Positions 57,910 through 64,000 of a stretch of DNA of 64,000 bases are shown here, one piece after another. The DNA comes from Ferrovibrio sp. MS7. Its GTDB lineage: Bacteria; Pseudomonadota; Alphaproteobacteria; Ferrovibrionales; Ferrovibrionaceae. Location: positions 772,001-836,000 of the forward strand of contig NZ_JBBKBA010000001.1 of the NCBI RefSeq assembly GCF_038404985.1, given 5' to 3'. The notes below the pieces were generated by a model. The model was given only the letters and a program-made list of their open reading frames with translations, was not told where the DNA came from and ran no database searches. The position numbers and the translations under genes are program-made. How positions within the stretch are numbered: the first letter of the stretch is position 1; each line of letters starts with the position of its first letter.

Positions 57910-58668
57910 TCACGTCAGCATATAGGCGCCATCGGCCGGCAGCACCGCGCCGGTGAGATAGCTGGCGGCCGGCGAGGCGAGGAACAGCACGATGCTGGCA
58001 ATTTCAGCGGGCTGCGCGAAACGGCCCAGCGGCGTGCGGGTGAGCATCTTCTCGGCATGGCGCTTCTGGCTGGTGAGATGCGCCACCATCGGCGTTTCCA
58101 CCACGCCCGGCGCAATCGCATTGACGCGCACGCCCGCCGGACCAAGTTCAGTCGCCAGCGCCTTGGTCAGCCCGGCCACGGCATGCTTGGAGGCCGTGTA
58201 GCCGAGCGAAACCGAGCCGGCGATGAAGGCTTCGGTGGAGGCCATGTTGATGATGCAGCCGCGGCTCTGCACCAGGGCTTCGCGGCAGGCATGGGCAAGA
58301 TAGAGCGGCGCCAGGGCATTGATGCGGTAGAGCTGCTCATACACCGCCGGCGCATCCGGATCGGCTAGGCGGTTGAGCTGATAACGCCCAGCATTGTTCA
58401 CCAGCAGGTCGATCCGGCCGAAGGCGGCCAGCGCCTCGGCGATGGCCTTGGCCGAAGCCGCCGCATCGGTGATATCGCAAGGCAGCAGCAGGCAGTCTGT
58501 TTCGGCGGCGCCGATCTCACGCCGGGTTTCCTCCAGTGCCGTGCGTTCGAGATCCAGCAACGCCAGCCGGGTGCCTTCGCGATGCAGGGCGGCGGCGATG
58601 GCGCGACCGATGCCGCCGCCCGCACCGCTGATCACGGCCACATGCTCGGATGTCCCAGAGGCTGGCAT
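57910..58668 (-). CDS. Short-chain dehydrogenase/reductase
   Basis: A 252-residue classical SDR from the ATG at 58668. The nucleotide motif is SGAGGGIGRAIA, NNAG is present, and the catalytic S-Y-K is intact in NMASTEAF and GYTASKHAVAGLTKAL. IAPGVVETPM and the C-terminal LTGAVLPADGAYM follow the family pattern. It probably oxidises or reduces a hydroxyacyl-CoA or keto intermediate in this cluster. It starts two bases after the acyl-CoA dehydrogenase stop. Confidence 0.88.
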   Translation of the reverse strand: MPASGTSEHVAVISGAGGGIGRAIAAALHREGTRLALLDLERTALEETRREIGAAETDCLLLPCDITDAAASAKAIAEALAAFGRIDLLVNNAGRYQLNRLADPDAPAVYEQLYRINALAPLYLAHACREALVQSRGCIINMASTEAFIAGSVSLGYTASKHAVAGLTKALATELGPAGVRVNAIAPGVVETPMVAHLTSQKRHAEKMLTRTPLGRFAQPAEIASIVLFLASPAASYLTGAVLPADGAYMLT

Positions 58669-58670
58669 CA

Positions 58671-59816
58671 CTAGAAGGCGCGCTTGAAGCCGAAATAGCG
58701 TTCGGCGATCAGGTTGCGGCACATCTCGTCATTCAGCGGCGCGAAGGCGTAGAGCCGGTGGTCGCGGTAGTAGCGCTGCATCGGCGCGGCGGTGTCGAAG
58801 CCGGCGGCGCCCATGATCTCCATGCCGATATCGGTGGCCTGCTTCACCACATTGGAGGCGGTCAGCTTGATCATCGAACTGGCGACGTCGATGGCGCCGC
58901 CTTCCTCGTCGCGCTTCGCCGCATCGAGCAGGAACAGCCAGGCCATCTCGAAGGCGGTGGCGACATTGGCCAGCTTGTGCTGCACCGGATGCAGTTCCGA
59001 GAGCGTGCGGTTGAAGGCCGGGCGCTGCTTGGCGTATTCGGCGGCATAATCGAAGGCGCCCTTGGCGATGCCCAAGGCCACGGCGGCGGCATTGAGGCGC
59101 TCGGCATTCAGCGTCGCCAGCACCTGGCGGAAGCCCTGGCCCTCGACGCCGATCAGGTTTTCTTCCTGCACGAACACATCATCGAAGAAGACCTGGCAGG
59201 TATCGTAGCCGTTGATGGCGAAGGTCTCGACCTCGCGGGCAGTCACGCCTTTCGCCTTGCTCGGCACCAGCAGCATGGAAACGCCATCGGTCTTGCCTTC
59301 GGCGGTACGCGCGAGCACGATATAGAAATCGGAGGTGACGGCGCCGCTGATCCACATCTTGGCGCCGTTCAGCTTGTAGCCGCCAGCCACTTTCTGCGCC
59401 TTGGTTTTCATCGCGCGCAGGATGTCAGTGCCGCCGCCGGCTTCGGTGAGGCAGAAGGACGCCTTCACGCGGCCGGCCGCCAGCGGCACCAGATAGGCCT
59501 GCTTCTGCGCCTCGGTGGCATTGTCCTTCAGCAGCCGGGTGATCAGGAACTGCACCACGCAGAACACCGCCATCGAAGTGGCCATGCCGCCGAGCGTGCA
59601 GAGCGCGATCATATGCTCGGTGCTGCCGCCGCTGCCGCCATAGCGTTCGTCGACGCCAAGGCCGAGCACGCCGAGATCGCCCAGCGCCGCATGCAGGTCG
59701 GTATCGAAGGTTTTGCGCGCATCCAGCGCCTGGGTTTTTTCCAGGGGTGAGATTTTCTGGATGGTCTTGATCAGCGCGTCCTGGAACAGGACCTGCTCTT
59801 CGGAAAGGCGATTCAT
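58671..59816 (-). CDS. Acyl-CoA dehydrogenase, third copy
   Basis: A 381-residue acyl-CoA dehydrogenase from the ATG at 59816. FAD segments are SFCLTEAGGGTDILRAM, MWISGAVTSDFYIVLA, INGYDTCQVFFDDVFV, IMGAAGFDTAAPMQRYYRDHRLYAFAPLNDE-type (seen as MGAAGFDTAAPMQRYYRD). The usual catalytic Glu-containing C-terminal segment is changed (FAPLNDEMCRNLI), so the substrate may be unusual. It has its own promoter with an operator at 59861. Confidence 0.87.
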   Translation of the reverse strand: MNRLSEEQVLFQDALIKTIQKISPLEKTQALDARKTFDTDLHAALGDLGVLGLGVDERYGGSGGSTEHMIALCTLGGMATSMAVFCVVQFLITRLLKDNATEAQKQAYLVPLAAGRVKASFCLTEAGGGTDILRAMKTKAQKVAGGYKLNGAKMWISGAVTSDFYIVLARTAEGKTDGVSMLLVPSKAKGVTAREVETFAINGYDTCQVFFDDVFVQEENLIGVEGQGFRQVLATLNAERLNAAAVALGIAKGAFDYAAEYAKQRPAFNRTLSELHPVQHKLANVATAFEMAWLFLLDAAKRDEEGGAIDVASSMIKLTASNVVKQATDIGMEIMGAAGFDTAAPMQRYYRDHRLYAFAPLNDEMCRNLIAERYFGFKRAF

Positions 59817-59851
59817 CTGGCACCGGTGATTTGACAGCAACGATGTCGGCA

Positions 59852-59879
59852 ATTATAAAAACAAACAACCGTTAGTCAA
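59852..59879 (-). promoter_or_regulatory. Promoter and operator of the acyl-CoA dehydrogenase gene
   Basis: On the minus strand TTGACT (plus 59874-59879) and TATAAT (plus 59852-59857) are 16 bases apart, a near-consensus promoter. In the spacer, plus 59861-59876 reads ACAAAC-AACC-GTTAGT. The same ACAAAC-N4-GTTAGT occurs at 61272-61287 before the biotin carboxylase gene. Confidence 0.75.
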
Positions 59880-59964
59880 ACGGAATCGCTGGCCGACCTG
59901 TCTGGATGCTTGAGCTGTTCGGATACCGGTATGGCGATAGATGCGAGCGAAAGGAGAGGCGGGC

Positions 59965-60399
59965 TTGGCCATGATCCGCCGCAGCATTCACTATAGTATA
60001 CGTCTCCGCCCGGTGCGGCGGGCAGAGGCGCTGGATTGCCTGTTTGATTTTCACCGCCCGCTGCGCAGCCTGCCGGGAATCAGCCGTGCCTTCAGCCGGC
60101 GCGGCGGTGTACTCGGTCTGCGCATCTGCGAGGCTGGCGGCACCTGCTTCATCGAGCGGCGCTTGAGCCAATCGGCCCGGCATCTGGGCTATTGCATCGT
60201 GTCGGCGCCGATGCCGGTGGTGAGCTACCGCGCCGAAATCCGCTACCGTCCCGGCGCAAGCGCCGATCTGCTGTGGCATTGCAGCTTCCTGGTCGATGCC
60301 AGCCAGGTCGAAAGCATGACGCGATTTTTCACCGGACTTTACCGCCGCAGCCTGCAGCCCTGGATGCTGCCGGGCTCGGCGCGGCTGCGTATCACCTGA
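59965..60399 (+). CDS. SRPBCC-like protein, unknown function
   Basis: About 144 residues. An AGGAG at 59952 is eight bases before the TTG at 59965, chosen as start; ATGs at 59941 and 59971 are alternatives. The pattern of strands (SIHYSIRLRPVRRAEALDCL, TCFIERRLSQSARHLGYCI, VSYRAEIRYRPGASADLLWH) fits the SRPBCC ligand-binding fold (polyketide cyclase-like). It is very rich in arginine. Probably a lipid or CoA-ester binding accessory; assignment is tentative. Confidence 0.6.
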   Translation: MAMIRRSIHYSIRLRPVRRAEALDCLFDFHRPLRSLPGISRAFSRRGGVLGLRICEAGGTCFIERRLSQSARHLGYCIVSAPMPVVSYRAEIRYRPGASADLLWHCSFLVDASQVESMTRFFTGLYRRSLQPWMLPGSARLRIT

Positions 60400-60421
60400 C
60401 TTCCCCATGAGCGTGAGAACC

Positions 60422-61213
60422 ATGAGCTACCAGACAATTGCCTTCACCGTGGATGCCGATGGCGTCGCCACCCTGACGCTGAACCGGCCCGAGATGAAAA
60501 ACGCCATGAATGGCGAAATGTATGACGAGGCCCGCGCCGTGGTGGCCGAAGTCGACCGCGACCCGGCGATCCGCGTGCTGGTGCTGACCGGCGCCGGCAC
60601 CGCTTTCTGCTCCGGCGGCGATTTCAAATACCAGCAGAGCCAGGCCAGCCGGCAGCACGCCGCGCGCATCGCCGAGGCGAGCAAGCTGGCTTTGTGGCTG
60701 CGCGAACTCGACACGTTGTCGAAGCCGCTGGTCGGTCGCATCAATGGCGCCGCCTATGGCGGTGGGCTTGGCCTGGTCTCGGTCTGCGATGTCGCGGTGG
60801 CCAGCGCGGCGGCGAAATTCTGCCTCTCCGAAGTCAGCCTCGGCCTGCTGCCGAGCATGATTTCGCCTTATGTGGTGCGCAAGATGGGCATCTCCAATGC
60901 GCGCGCGCATTTCCTCAATGCCGCCGTGTTCGATGCCGACAAGGCATGCAGCATGGGTATTGTGCATGACGTGGCGCCGGAAGCGGAACTCGATGCTGCC
61001 GTGCGCCGCCAGGTCGCCCTGTTCCTACGCTGCGCACCGGGCGCCATTGCCGCCACCAAGCGGCTGGTCGATTTCGTCGACCGCCACGGCTATGAGGAGA
61101 ATTTCTCCTATACCGTCGACCGTGTGGCCGAAATGTGGTCGTCGGAAGAAGCGGCGGAAGGCATCAACAGCTTTCTCGGCAAGCGCAAGCCGGCCTGGGC
61201 CAAGGCCGGCTGA
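60422..61213 (+). CDS. Enoyl-CoA hydratase/isomerase
   Basis: A 263-residue crotonase-fold protein; the ATG at 60422 matches the family start, with another ATG at 60407. Landmarks are TLNRPEMKNAMN, AFCSGGDFKYQQS (oxyanion hole), GRINGAAYGGGLGLVSVCDVAV and SEVSLGLLPSMISPYVV. The LGLLP rather than LGIIPG pattern and the absence of the usual hydratase glutamates resemble AtuE/LiuC-like proteins; it may hydrate a glutaconyl-type CoA ester. Confidence 0.87.
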   Translation: MSYQTIAFTVDADGVATLTLNRPEMKNAMNGEMYDEARAVVAEVDRDPAIRVLVLTGAGTAFCSGGDFKYQQSQASRQHAARIAEASKLALWLRELDTLSKPLVGRINGAAYGGGLGLVSVCDVAVASAAAKFCLSEVSLGLLPSMISPYVVRKMGISNARAHFLNAAVFDADKACSMGIVHDVAPEAELDAAVRRQVALFLRCAPGAIAATKRLVDFVDRHGYEENFSYTVDRVAEMWSSEEAAEGINSFLGKRKPAWAKAG

Positions 61214-61239
61214 AGGCGCCTGGATGTTGCGGTTTGCGC

Positions 61240-61287
61240 TTGACAGCGGACAGGTCTCGCCATAGAAAGAAACAAACACCTGTTAGT
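61240..61287 (+). promoter_or_regulatory. Promoter and operator of the biotin carboxylase gene
   Basis: TTGACA (61240-61245) and TAGAAA (61263-61268) are 17 bases apart. The operator-like ACAAAC-ACCT-GTTAGT (61272-61287) begins four bases after the -10, over the expected transcription start, where binding would block initiation. Confidence 0.7.
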
Positions 61288-61310
61288 TTAATTTCCGGAA
61301 CCCGAATCCC

Positions 61311-62684
61311 ATGCCGTCCGCCACGTCCTTGCCGAAGCTGCTCGTCGCCAACCGGGGCGAGATCGCCTGCCGCGTCATCCGCGCCGCCAAGGCGCTGGGC
61401 CTAGGCAGCGTCGCGGTCTATTCCGAGGCCGATGCGGCGGCGCCGCATGTGGCTTTGGCCGATGAGGCAGTGCTGATTGGCCCGGCGCCGGCGCAGAAAA
61501 GCTATCTCGATGGCGCCCGCATCATTGCCGTGGCGAAGGAAACCGGCGCCACGCTGATCCATCCGGGTTATGGTTTCCTGGCCGAGAATGCCGGTTTCGC
61601 CGAAGCCTGCGCCGCCGCTGGCATCACCTTTGTCGGCCCGACCCCGGCACAGATTCGCGCCATGGGCGACAAGGAATGCGCGCGCCGCACGGCCGCCGCC
61701 GCCGGTGTGCCGGTGTTGCCGGGCAGCGATCAGGTGCCGGCGAATGACGAGGCGGCTTTGCATCTGGCGCGCGGCATCGGCTATCCGCTGCTGATCAAGG
61801 CGGCGGCGGGTGGCGGTGGCATCGGCATGCGGCTGGTTGCGGCCGAGGCCGATCTGCTGGCAGCGCTTGCCGCCACGCGTAATCTCGCGGCCAAGGCTTT
61901 CGGCAATGAGGCGGTGTATTTCGAACGCTATGTGGCGCGGGCGCGGCATATCGAGGTGCAGGTCTTCGGCCTCGGTTCGGCCGGCGCGGTGCATCTGTTC
62001 GAGCGCGAATGCTCGTTTCAGCGCCGGCATCAGAAGGTGATCGAAGAGGCGCCGGCGCCGAATCTGCCGCAGGCGCTGCGCCAGGCGATGGCCCAGGCGG
62101 CGGTGGATCTGGCCCGCTCGCTCGATTATGTCGGCGCCGGCACCATCGAATTCCTCTACGACGAAACGCGCGAAGGCTTCTACTTCCTGGAGATGAACAC
62201 CCGCATCCAGGTGGAGCATCCGGTGACCGAGGAAATCACCGGTCTTGATCTGGTGGCGGCGCAGATCCGCCTGGCGCTGGGCCAGGCGCTGCCGGATTTC
62301 GTGCAGGCGGATATCGTGGCGGCGGGTCATGCCATCGAGGCACGGCTCTATGCCGAGCGTCCAGCGAAGAATTTCCTGCCCGCGCCAGGCCTGATCGAGC
62401 GGCTGCGGCTGGAGGTGATGCCCGGTATCCGCGTCGAAAGCGGCTATGCGGAAGGCCAGAAAGTGACACCGTTCTACGATCCGATGATCATGAAGATTGT
62501 CGCCCATGGCGCCGACCGTGGTGAAGCCCTGGCGCGGCTGGATGCGGCGCTGGCGGCGCTCGATATTGTCGGCATCGAAACCAACCGGGATTTTCTGCGC
62601 CGCCTGATCGCGCATCCGGAAGCCGCTGCCGGCCGCGCCTATACCCGTTTCATAGAAGAGCACCTGACCGAACTGGTTGCCTGA
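61311..62684 (+). CDS. Stand-alone biotin carboxylase subunit
   Basis: A 457-residue biotin carboxylase domain without a BCCP. It begins LLVANRGEIACRVIRAAKALG; the ATP-grasp loop GGGGIGMRLV, the QRRHQKVIEEAPAP segment and EMNTRIQVEHPVTEEITG are complete. AccC of acetyl-CoA carboxylase has this layout, but the neighbours are catabolic (hydratase, HMG-CoA-lyase-like), so it may serve an acyl-CoA carboxylase whose BCCP and carboxyltransferase lie beyond the window. Confidence 0.88.
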   Translation: MPSATSLPKLLVANRGEIACRVIRAAKALGLGSVAVYSEADAAAPHVALADEAVLIGPAPAQKSYLDGARIIAVAKETGATLIHPGYGFLAENAGFAEACAAAGITFVGPTPAQIRAMGDKECARRTAAAAGVPVLPGSDQVPANDEAALHLARGIGYPLLIKAAAGGGGIGMRLVAAEADLLAALAATRNLAAKAFGNEAVYFERYVARARHIEVQVFGLGSAGAVHLFERECSFQRRHQKVIEEAPAPNLPQALRQAMAQAAVDLARSLDYVGAGTIEFLYDETREGFYFLEMNTRIQVEHPVTEEITGLDLVAAQIRLALGQALPDFVQADIVAAGHAIEARLYAERPAKNFLPAPGLIERLRLEVMPGIRVESGYAEGQKVTPFYDPMIMKIVAHGADRGEALARLDAALAALDIVGIETNRDFLRRLIAHPEAAAGRAYTRFIEEHLTELVA

Positions 62685-62695
62685 GGAGAACGACC

Positions 62696-63097
62696 ATGGC
62701 CGCTGAAACCCCATTCCTGGCCAATCAAGAGAAGCTGGCGCGGCTGGCCTCGCGCTATGTCACCGTGGCCGACCTGCCGTGGAAGCCGACGCCGACACCC
62801 GGCATCGACATGAAGATCCTGCTGCAGGACAAGGATACCGGCCTGCTTACCGCCCTGTTCCGCTGGGAACCGGGCACCTCGCTGGCGCTGCATGAGCATG
62901 TCGAGATCGAGCAGACCTATGTGCTGGAAGGCAGCATCGTCGATGACGAGGGCGAGGTGCGGGCCGGTGATTATGTCTGGCGTCCGAAGGGCAACCGCCA
63001 TCTGGCGCGCTCGCCCAATGGCGCGCTGGTGATTTCCTTCTTCCTCAAGCCCAACAAGTTCCTGCTCGGCGATCTCGCCGGCAAGGAACTGGTGTGA
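62696..63097 (+). CDS. Cupin-domain protein (ChrR/anti-sigma type fold)
   Basis: A 133-residue cupin starting 11 bases after the carboxylase. The metal site is LALHEHVEIEQTYVLEGS with two histidines and a glutamate; a third histidine lies in RPKGNRHLARSP. The fold resembles the ChrR C-terminal cupin (cupin_7) found in single-domain acetylacetone-cleaving-type proteins. It may be a dioxygenase or a sensor; no further assignment is possible. Confidence 0.82.
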   Translation: MAAETPFLANQEKLARLASRYVTVADLPWKPTPTPGIDMKILLQDKDTGLLTALFRWEPGTSLALHEHVEIEQTYVLEGSIVDDEGEVRAGDYVWRPKGNRHLARSPNGALVISFFLKPNKFLLGDLAGKELV

Positions 63098-63119
63098 TCC
63101 GTTAGCCGGAGTAGCCGCG

Positions 63120-64000
63120 ATGTCCGATCTGCCGCGTTTTGTCCGTATCCATGAGGAAGGCCCGCGCGAGGGCTTCCAGATCGAGGCCGCCACCATTCCC
63201 ACCGCCGAGAAGGTGGCTTTCATCGAGGCTTTGGCGGAAACCGGCATCAAGCAGATCGACTGCGTTTCCTTCGTCAATCCGCAGCGCGTGCCGGGCATGG
63301 CCGATGCCGAGGACGTGATCCGCTTCATCCGCAAGAAGCCGGGCGTGCGCTATACCGGCTTGTGGCTCAACACCAAGGGTTTGCTGCGCGCGTTGCAGAC
63401 GCCGGTGGATGTGGTTGGCGCCATCCGCGTCACCGCGTCGGAGACTTTCTGCATCAAGAATACCGGTATGGATGTGGCACAGACGCTGGCGGAACAGCGA
63501 CGCTGGATCGCCATTTACAAGGAACACAAGCTGCCGGTGGAGTGGGGTTATGTGATGACCGCCTTCGGCTGCAATTACGAAGGCTTCGTGCCACCGGCCC
63601 GGGTGGTGGAGATGGTTGGCCATGTGCTCGATCTGGCGGCGGAAGCCGATATCAAGCTGCAGGGCGTCTATCTCGCCGACACGGTGGGCTGGGGCACGCC
63701 GCTGGCGATGGAGCGGGTAATCGGCGCGGTGCGCGAACGCTGGCCGGATCTGCCGCTGGCGCTGCATCTGCACGATACGCGCGGCACCGGCCTGAGCAAT
63801 GCCTATGCCGCCCTGCGCCTCGGCGTGGCGCAGTTTGACACCACCTGCGCCGGGCTTGGCGGCTGTCCCTTTGCCGGGCATCAGGGCGCAGCTGGCAATA
63901 TCTGCACCGAGGACATGGTGTTCATGTGCCATGAGATGGGCCTCGATACCGGCATCGATATCGACAAGCTGATCGATTGCGCCCATATGGCGGAACGCAT
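63120..64000 (+). CDS. Hydroxymethylglutaryl-CoA lyase-like protein, 3' end cut by window edge
   Basis: 293 codons are visible from the ATG at 63120. It is a HMGL-like/TIM-barrel carboxyl-lyase: the N-terminal EEGPREGFQIEAATI holds the catalytic arginine segment, KQIDCVSFVNPQRVP the beta-strand, and ALHLHDTRGTGL with GLGGCPFAGHQGAAGN the metal ligands and the catalytic-cysteine loop. It would cleave an HMG-CoA-like ester to acetyl-CoA plus a keto acid, which fits the end of a carboxylation pathway. The C-terminus is off the window. Confidence 0.87.
   Translation, partial: MSDLPRFVRIHEEGPREGFQIEAATIPTAEKVAFIEALAETGIKQIDCVSFVNPQRVPGMADAEDVIRFIRKKPGVRYTGLWLNTKGLLRALQTPVDVVGAIRVTASETFCIKNTGMDVAQTLAEQRRWIAIYKEHKLPVEWGYVMTAFGCNYEGFVPPARVVEMVGHVLDLAAEADIKLQGVYLADTVGWGTPLAMERVIGAVRERWPDLPLALHLHDTRGTGLSNAYAALRLGVAQFDTTCAGLGGCPFAGHQGAAGNICTEDMVFMCHEMGLDTGIDIDKLIDCAHMAER

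Noticed and set aside
59850-59852. Leaderless start of the acyl-CoA dehydrogenase at 59852
   Set aside because: That codon is TTG and overlaps the -10 element; the ATG at 59816 is the sensible start.

Overview
The window is high-GC DNA (roughly two-thirds G+C by eye) with dense, short-spaced genes and many ATGA overlaps. Gene content points to an alphaproteobacterium of the Rhodospirillales/Azospirillum type: gltD lies before gltB, secB/Tim44/mltA and an Smr gene lie close together, aroC overlaps fabI, there is an NDUFA9-type protein, a PAS_5 protein, and a chemoreceptor ending in a PilZ domain. This assignment is inference from gene families and gene order. No rRNA, tRNA, CRISPR array, integrase or transposase was recognised.

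Left third (1-21 kb): a gentisate 1,2-dioxygenase, an orphan OmpR-type response regulator, a copper-export pair (copA-cueR) behind a MerR-type promoter with a 19-bp spacer, a PAS_5 protein, a hybrid histidine kinase, secB, a Tim44-like gene and mltA, several small enzymes, and a lactate-utilisation operon (lldR-lutABC) with a FadR-type operator, followed by Smr, esterase and NDUFA9-like genes.

Middle (21-44 kb): the glutamate synthase operon gltD-gltB is followed by the most unusual locus. A single AT-rich OLD-type ATPase/TOPRIM gene sits between gltB and a second, diverged copy of the last 117 bp of gltB plus its terminator. Then come a PLP enzyme, MAPEG, thioesterase, TetR, RidA, a CNNM/CBS protein, a class II aldolase, a REC-EAL phosphodiesterase, an AhpD-like protein, aroC-fabI, the Cache-HAMP-MCP-PilZ receptor, a DUF2855 protein and an SCP2 protein.

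Right third (44-64 kb) is devoted to acyl-CoA catabolism. Five genes in the order SDR, carboxylase beta, acyl-CoA dehydrogenase, enoyl-CoA hydratase, carboxylase alpha match the order of the atuBCDEF genes for acyclic terpene (citronellol/geraniol) degradation. They start beside a perfect 16-bp inverted repeat resembling LiuR-type operators. After a TPR lipoprotein, a Na/Pi symporter with a Pho-box-like site, and a TetR gene, a second acyl-CoA cluster follows (DUF2889, SDR, acyl-CoA dehydrogenase, SRPBCC-like, enoyl-CoA hydratase, stand-alone biotin carboxylase, cupin, HMG-CoA-lyase-like). Two of its promoters share the motif ACAAAC-N4-GTTAGT. The substrate of that cluster is unknown.

A family of palindromic repeats (core CGTCATgcccg...cgggcATGACG) occurs at eight intergenic loci, always next to at least one gene 3' end.
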